Shown here one piece after another: positions 60,043-64,000 of a stretch of DNA of 64,000 nucleotides; the first letter of the stretch is position 1, and every line of letters starts with the position of its first letter. The position numbers were made by a program, and so were the translations under genes. The DNA comes from CAZUXE01 sp964624585 (lineage in GTDB: Bacteria; Hydrothermota; Tepidihabitantia; B3-TA06), in assembly GCA_964624585.1 (NCBI GenBank), contig CAZUXE010000003.1, positions 33,792-97,791 on the forward strand, in the 5' to 3' direction. Under the pieces are notes generated by a model, which was given only the letters and a program-made list of their open reading frames with translations, had not been told where the DNA came from and did no database searches.

Positions 60043-62048
60043 AGGCCAGACGACTCTTTCTTTTCTTGATTATTTTTGTTTCATCGGCAACAATATATGC
60101 ACAAACAAACGCTCCATCATCGCCTGGACTTTCTATCCTTGATATATCGTTCGGCGCACGTGGCCTTGCTTTGGGCGAGGCTATGCAAGCGGTTCCAGGC
60201 GATCGCTTCAGCATTTACAACAATCCCGCAAGCTCTGCCTTAGCCGAACAAACGGTTCTAATCGCCGGCGGCCAAAACATGAATCTTTTGAACAGCATCG
60301 GCTTTATTGGTGTCTTCCCGTTCAAATTCGGAACCATCACCCTGGGTATCAAAGGAGCAGCCGTTGACGGAATCGAAATACGTCCCGATCCCAGCAACCC
60401 CGATGCGTTTGTTGAAAATACCTCTGTACTATCTGCAACCCCTGCAATGTCTTACGCGCGCACATTCGCTTCCTTGAGTGTTGGCCTTGCAGCCAAAATT
60501 ACCGCAGTTTCTCTTGGCTACAACTACTATACCAAGCAACAAATGTTAGGCTACGGCTTAGCCTTCGATTTAGGCGCTTACTATGAAATTGATAACTTGG
60601 GAATAGGTTTGGTTGCCCAAAACATTGGCACCAAGTTGAGTTTTTCAGGCTTAGGCAACGATACTGATTCAAGTTTGCAAAGCGAAGGATGCGCCCAACC
60701 ACTGTGCGTTATAGCCTCGGTACGCTACTCAGTTCTTGAAAACAAACTCAATCTTTTGGCGGGAACAGGTTATGCAACAAGTAGAGGCCTACTTATCAAC
60801 TGCGGCCTTGAATATATGCCATGGCAAATATTGGCTCTAAGAATTGGCTACAATATAGAACGGGTTTCAGGATTCGAAGATGCAATCAACGGACTGGCAA
60901 CAGGCTTTGGCCTTAGGCTTGCCAACTTAGAAATTAATTACTCCTACCTGCCAAATAGATATCTTGGAAATGGCGGTATTCACGGAATAGATATTGGATT
61001 CCACTTTGGAACCAGTCAACTTGAAAGGGAAAAACTTTTAGCTGAAGCACGGGCTCAAGCCGAAAAAGAGGCACTGGAACGACAAAAATTAACAAGTCAA
61101 AGTTTGTATGAACAAGGAATGAGTCAATACAATATGAGTCGCTACGACGAAGCTCTATCCAGTTGGGACTTGGCCCTTATCTGGTGGCCGGATAATACTC
61201 AAGCACAGACCATGATTGAAAAAGTATCGCAGGAAAAAGAAAGCATGGAGCTTGAGGCAATGGTCAATGAAGCTAAGCAGGCTTATGTGAGTAAAAACTA
61301 CGTCGCCCTACTCGTCCTTAGTGAACGAATACTTGCTCAGGATTCAACCCATTCTTTAGCAAAGTTCTACTTGGAAAAGGCAAATACGGGCGTAACGGAA
61401 GAACTCATTGCGTCCGCGCCAACAGTTATTCAAGATGATTTACGAAAAGGTATCAAGGCGCTTGCCGCACAGAATTATCTTGCTGCCATGCGGTCTTTTG
61501 AAACTGTACTGGATTATGACCCCGGCAACAAAGTTGCTCAAGACTACATCGGTAAAACTCAAGCGCAGGTAAGCGAATACATTGATAATGAAATAAAAAA
61601 GGTTAACTCTCTTATAGCAAGAAGCCGATACAACGAAGCGAAAACTAAAGTACGTAAACTTTTGAAAATAGCCCCGAAGAACACTGAACTTTTACAAAAA
61701 CTCGGTGAAATTGACAGAAAATTAAACGAGGATGTACAACGCAGAATTGCTCGCGCCAAGGAAACCAACGACCCTGCTCGTTCTGAAAAGGAACTCAAAG
61801 CGGCCCTGCAGTTAGATCCTGGTAATCTCAAGGCTCAAGAAGACTTAAAAAAGGTGGAAAAAACAGCCAAAACAGCAGCGGATGCTCAAAAATTATACCT
61901 CCTGGGCGTTGAATCTTACTCTGAGAATAACTACGAAGTCGCCATCAATTATTGGCAAAGGGTTCTTGCCATTAATCCAAACCACGCCAACGCCAGAAAG
62001 AACCTTGCACGTGCGCAATCTAAATTAAAAGCCTTAGGCGGAAAGTAA
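60039..62048 (+). CDS. PorV/PorQ-like outer-membrane protein fused to TPR repeats
   Basis: 669 aa. Seen: signal peptide MKARRLFLFLIIFVSSATIYAQ, then SILDISFGARGLALGEAMQAVPGDRFSIYNNPASSAL, the PorV/PorQ/UPF0164 signature, with barrel strands to about residue 325; a Glu/Ala-rich helix (LEREKLLAEARAQAEKEAL); then TPR-like repeats to the end (LYEQGMSQYNMSRYDEALSSWDLAL, AINYWQRVLAINPNHANARKNL). Known: PorV shuttles T9SS cargo at the outer membrane; TPRs bind peptides. A barrel with a TPR tail, periplasmic or surface, is an uncommon combination. ATGA overlap with the upstream cargo-like gene. Confidence 0.85.
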   Translation: MKARRLFLFLIIFVSSATIYAQTNAPSSPGLSILDISFGARGLALGEAMQAVPGDRFSIYNNPASSALAEQTVLIAGGQNMNLLNSIGFIGVFPFKFGTITLGIKGAAVDGIEIRPDPSNPDAFVENTSVLSATPAMSYARTFASLSVGLAAKITAVSLGYNYYTKQQMLGYGLAFDLGAYYEIDNLGIGLVAQNIGTKLSFSGLGNDTDSSLQSEGCAQPLCVIASVRYSVLENKLNLLAGTGYATSRGLLINCGLEYMPWQILALRIGYNIERVSGFEDAINGLATGFGLRLANLEINYSYLPNRYLGNGGIHGIDIGFHFGTSQLEREKLLAEARAQAEKEALERQKLTSQSLYEQGMSQYNMSRYDEALSSWDLALIWWPDNTQAQTMIEKVSQEKESMELEAMVNEAKQAYVSKNYVALLVLSERILAQDSTHSLAKFYLEKANTGVTEELIASAPTVIQDDLRKGIKALAAQNYLAAMRSFETVLDYDPGNKVAQDYIGKTQAQVSEYIDNEIKKVNSLIARSRYNEAKTKVRKLLKIAPKNTELLQKLGEIDRKLNEDVQRRIARAKETNDPARSEKELKAALQLDPGNLKAQEDLKKVEKTAKTAADAQKLYLLGVESYSENNYEVAINYWQRVLAINPNHANARKNLARAQSKLKALGGK

Positions 62049-62570
62049 CGGAATTTCCGTAAAAGGGCTAACCTAAAGGTCAGCCTATGCAGTCTGTTGG
62101 GAGCGAGATAAAAGTTGCCACCTATGGCATCTAGGTTTTTTATCCGTATATTACTATTCTTTCTAATCCCCTTCTCAAGTGATAAAGTAGTGCAAGTTAA
62201 GTTCTAAGTTTAATTATAATAATGGAGACTCGGCTCCTTTGAAACAATCTCTTTGTTTCAAATTAGTAGAGGTAGACCTAAAGATTAGCCTTTTTACAAC
62301 AAACTAAACTATCTTCGGGCAGTTTTTAAGGAATAAATATGCTTAACTCTAAGGAATCTCAACCATCTTCTGACGCTTTTTAAGAGCTACATGCTCCAAA
62401 CCTTCATTTGTGAAAAACTAATATCTTCACTCCTCTCTCCTTCATATAGATACACTCTTCTCTTTCCAAACGATACAAAATCCATTTTTCGCTTCATGGA
62501 AGTCCTAAACTACACAGAGCCAATTGCCTCACTGCGATTTGTTATGCTGTTCGGAAATAATTATAAATGC
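62049..62570. other. Intergenic region, no gene seen
   Basis: 520 bases between convergent genes. Apart from the 62238-62262 hairpin nothing is recognised. A 75-codon plus-strand frame overlapping hslU's end lacks a ribosome site and similarity. Confidence 0.6.
62238..62262 (+). terminator. Possible terminator hairpin after PorV-like/TPR gene
   Basis: Perfect 10-bp stem (TTTGAAACAA 62238-62247 with 62253-62262) and 5-base loop, about 190 bases after the stop. The stem is AT-rich and the tail (ATTAGTAG) is not a T-tract, so the call is weak. Confidence 0.35.
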
Positions 62571-63956
62571 CTACAGTATGTATTGACTGAGGTCCTCATC
62601 AGCTACAATTGCATCTAACTTCTCTCGTACTATATTTTCTGTAATCTTTATGGAGGCACTGCCTGCTTCGGGAAGACTATACAAAATATCCTCAAGAAGA
62701 GTAGTCATAACCGTATGCAGCCTGCGAGCGCCTATGTTTTCGGCCCTATCGTTCACCAAAGCGGCAATTTCTGCAATAGCTGATATTGCACCTGAGGTAA
62801 AACTTAGTTTTACCTTTTCAGTTTCCACAAGTGCCTGATATTGTTTTACCAAAGCGCACTCCGGCTCGGTAAGAATACGTTTGAAATCGTCTTTAGACAA
62901 GGCCTCAAGTTCAACCCTTATTGGCATACGTCCTTGAAGTTCAGGAATCAAATCTGACGGTTTTGCAATGTGAAAGGCACCTGCGGCAATAAAAAGAATG
63001 TGATCTGTTTTCACAAGTCCATATTTCGTGGAAACATTCGAACCTTCGATAATTGGAAGCAAATCACGCTGAACACCTTCACGCGAAACATCAGGCCCAT
63101 GTCCTTGTGCGCCTTCCCTTGAAGCAACCTTATCAAGTTCATCAATAAAAACAATTCCTGAGTTCTCCGCTCGCTTTTTGGCAAGAGCAATTACTTCATC
63201 CATATCAATGAGTTTATTCGCCTCTTCTTGAATAAGAATCTGCAAGGCTTCTTTAACACTTACTTTCCTAGTCTTTTGTTTACGCGGCAAAGCGTTCTTT
63301 AGCATATCCTGGATTTCAACATTCAAATCGTCCATACCGCTCATCTTGAAAAGCTCGAACATTCCTGCAGGTTCCTTTACGGTATTAATTTCTACTTGTC
63401 TTCCATCTAACTGCCCTGCATCAAGTAATTTTTTCAACTTAGCCCGGGTTTCTGCTCGTTTATCAACCTCCCCTTCCTTAGGCGGAGGCATTGAAGGCAA
63501 CAGCAGATCGATAATTCTTTCCCTTGCATTTTTATCAGCTTTTATTTGCACCTCTGCAGTCTTCTCTTCTTTCACCATTTTTATGGCAATTTCCACAAGG
63601 TCACGAATCATCGATTCAACGTCCCGTCCTACGTATCCCACTTCAGTAAACTTAGATGCCTCTATTTTTACAAATGGAGCTTCAGCAAGCTGAGCCAACC
63701 TACGAGCAATTTCTGTTTTCCCAACACCTGTAGGACCAATCATCAAAATATTATTAGGATATATTTCATCTCTTATACTGCCTTTGACCCGCTGACGTCG
63801 CCATCTATTCCGAAGCGCAATAGCAACCGCCTTTTTGGCAGCATCTTGACCTACAATATATCTATCCAACTCCCGCACAATCTGCGACGGGGTAAACATT
63901 CCTTCCTGAATCATTACTCCCAATGGAGCAGTAGTTTTTTGCATCGATTTCCGCAT
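62571..63956 (-). CDS. hslU: HslU, ATPase subunit of the HslUV protease
   Basis: 461 aa. Seen: [34 protein letters not shown], Walker [16 protein letters not shown], the pore-loop GYVGRD, the insertion I-domain, Walker [64 protein letters not shown] and the C-terminal DEDLSQYIL that docks into HslV. Known: AAA+ unfoldase paired with the HslV peptidase. ATG 63956 is used because the frame's earlier ATG (63968) forms part of the -10 box; leaderless. hslV usually precedes hslU but is not between the promoter and this gene; it may lie beyond the window or elsewhere. Confidence 0.96.
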   Translation of the reverse strand: MRKSMQKTTAPLGVMIQEGMFTPSQIVRELDRYIVGQDAAKKAVAIALRNRWRRQRVKGSIRDEIYPNNILMIGPTGVGKTEIARRLAQLAEAPFVKIEASKFTEVGYVGRDVESMIRDLVEIAIKMVKEEKTAEVQIKADKNARERIIDLLLPSMPPPKEGEVDKRAETRAKLKKLLDAGQLDGRQVEINTVKEPAGMFELFKMSGMDDLNVEIQDMLKNALPRKQKTRKVSVKEALQILIQEEANKLIDMDEVIALAKKRAENSGIVFIDELDKVASREGAQGHGPDVSREGVQRDLLPIIEGSNVSTKYGLVKTDHILFIAAGAFHIAKPSDLIPELQGRMPIRVELEALSKDDFKRILTEPECALVKQYQALVETEKVKLSFTSGAISAIAEIAALVNDRAENIGARRLHTVMTTLLEDILYSLPEAGSASIKITENIVREKLDAIVADEDLSQYIL

Positions 63957-63963
63957 GATTCTA

Positions 63964-63991
63964 ATCATAGGAGTTAAAATAACACTGTCAA
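63964..63991 (-). promoter_or_regulatory. Promoter of hslU (leaderless)
   Basis: Minus strand TTGACA (63991-63986), 16 bases, TATGAT (63969-63964), 7 bases to ATG. Confidence 0.82.
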
Positions 63992-64000
63992 CCTTATTAA

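Noticed and set aside
62391..62618. Plus-strand 75-codon frame before hslU
   Set aside because: Low-complexity, no ribosome site or promoter, runs into the hslU 3' end.

Overview
The window looks like a chromosomal scaffold from an uncultured, Gram-negative, probably anaerobic bacterium. Outer-membrane beta-barrels, a PorV/PorQ-like protein, a sortase-like C-terminal domain, oxygen-sensitive enzyme families (2-hydroxyacyl-CoA dehydratase/activase, rubrerythrin-like protein) and AT-rich, gene-dense DNA fit an FCB-type or candidate phylum such as WOR-3. That placement is inferred from gene content; there is no rRNA here to test it. Two 100-N blocks (6371-6470 and 57232-57331) are scaffold gaps.

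Layout. 1-4200 is a metal/redox block: the end of a Cu(+) P-type ATPase, a transposase-remnant/arsenate-reductase fusion, a minus-strand cluster (UPF0251 regulator, DUF5320, IscU-like scaffold, NifX/NifB-like protein) and a ferritin-like protein. 4600-10600 holds tRNA-Gly, small zinc-ribbon and envelope proteins, a tandem array of four related secreted proteins, a DUF3078 protein and mscL. 10785-17081 holds a large repeat/HEAT protein and a single-chain restriction-modification enzyme. 17188-29850 is a run of minus-strand operons: serine biosynthesis with DUF1015, serS-ribD-ribE, purM-Minf_1886-dinG, and sugar nucleotidyltransferase-ROK kinase. 30117-39466 is plus strand: a small barrel, a giant metalloprotease, csp-folK-deoxynucleoside kinase-panB and mfd. 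39539-44675 is minus strand: a broken small gene, a lipoprotein, MarR-GDPD, argS and a nitrilase-like protein. 44780-54734 is plus strand: a nucleoside phosphorylase, the gyrA-dCMP deaminase-rsmD-coaD run and a 1370-residue dehydratase/activase. The end holds a UvrD helicase, a secreted protein paired with a PorV-like/TPR protein, and hslU.

Regulatory architecture. Promoters are unusually legible: TTGACA, usually exactly 16 bases, then TANNNT. In at least twelve genes the -10 box lies only 5-8 bases before the start codon and no Shine-Dalgarno fits, so these mRNAs should be leaderless. Other genes have good AGGAG-type sites, so both initiation modes coexist. This pattern also corrects several starts (purM, hslU, the metalloprotease).

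Most notable items: the in-frame fusion of a crippled Y1 transposase to a complete arsenate reductase; the alternating four-gene secreted array; the 12 x 27-residue D-x-x-G-x-D-x-Y solenoid joined to HEAT repeats; the operator-like palindrome on the UPF0251 promoter; and the widespread leaderless promoters.
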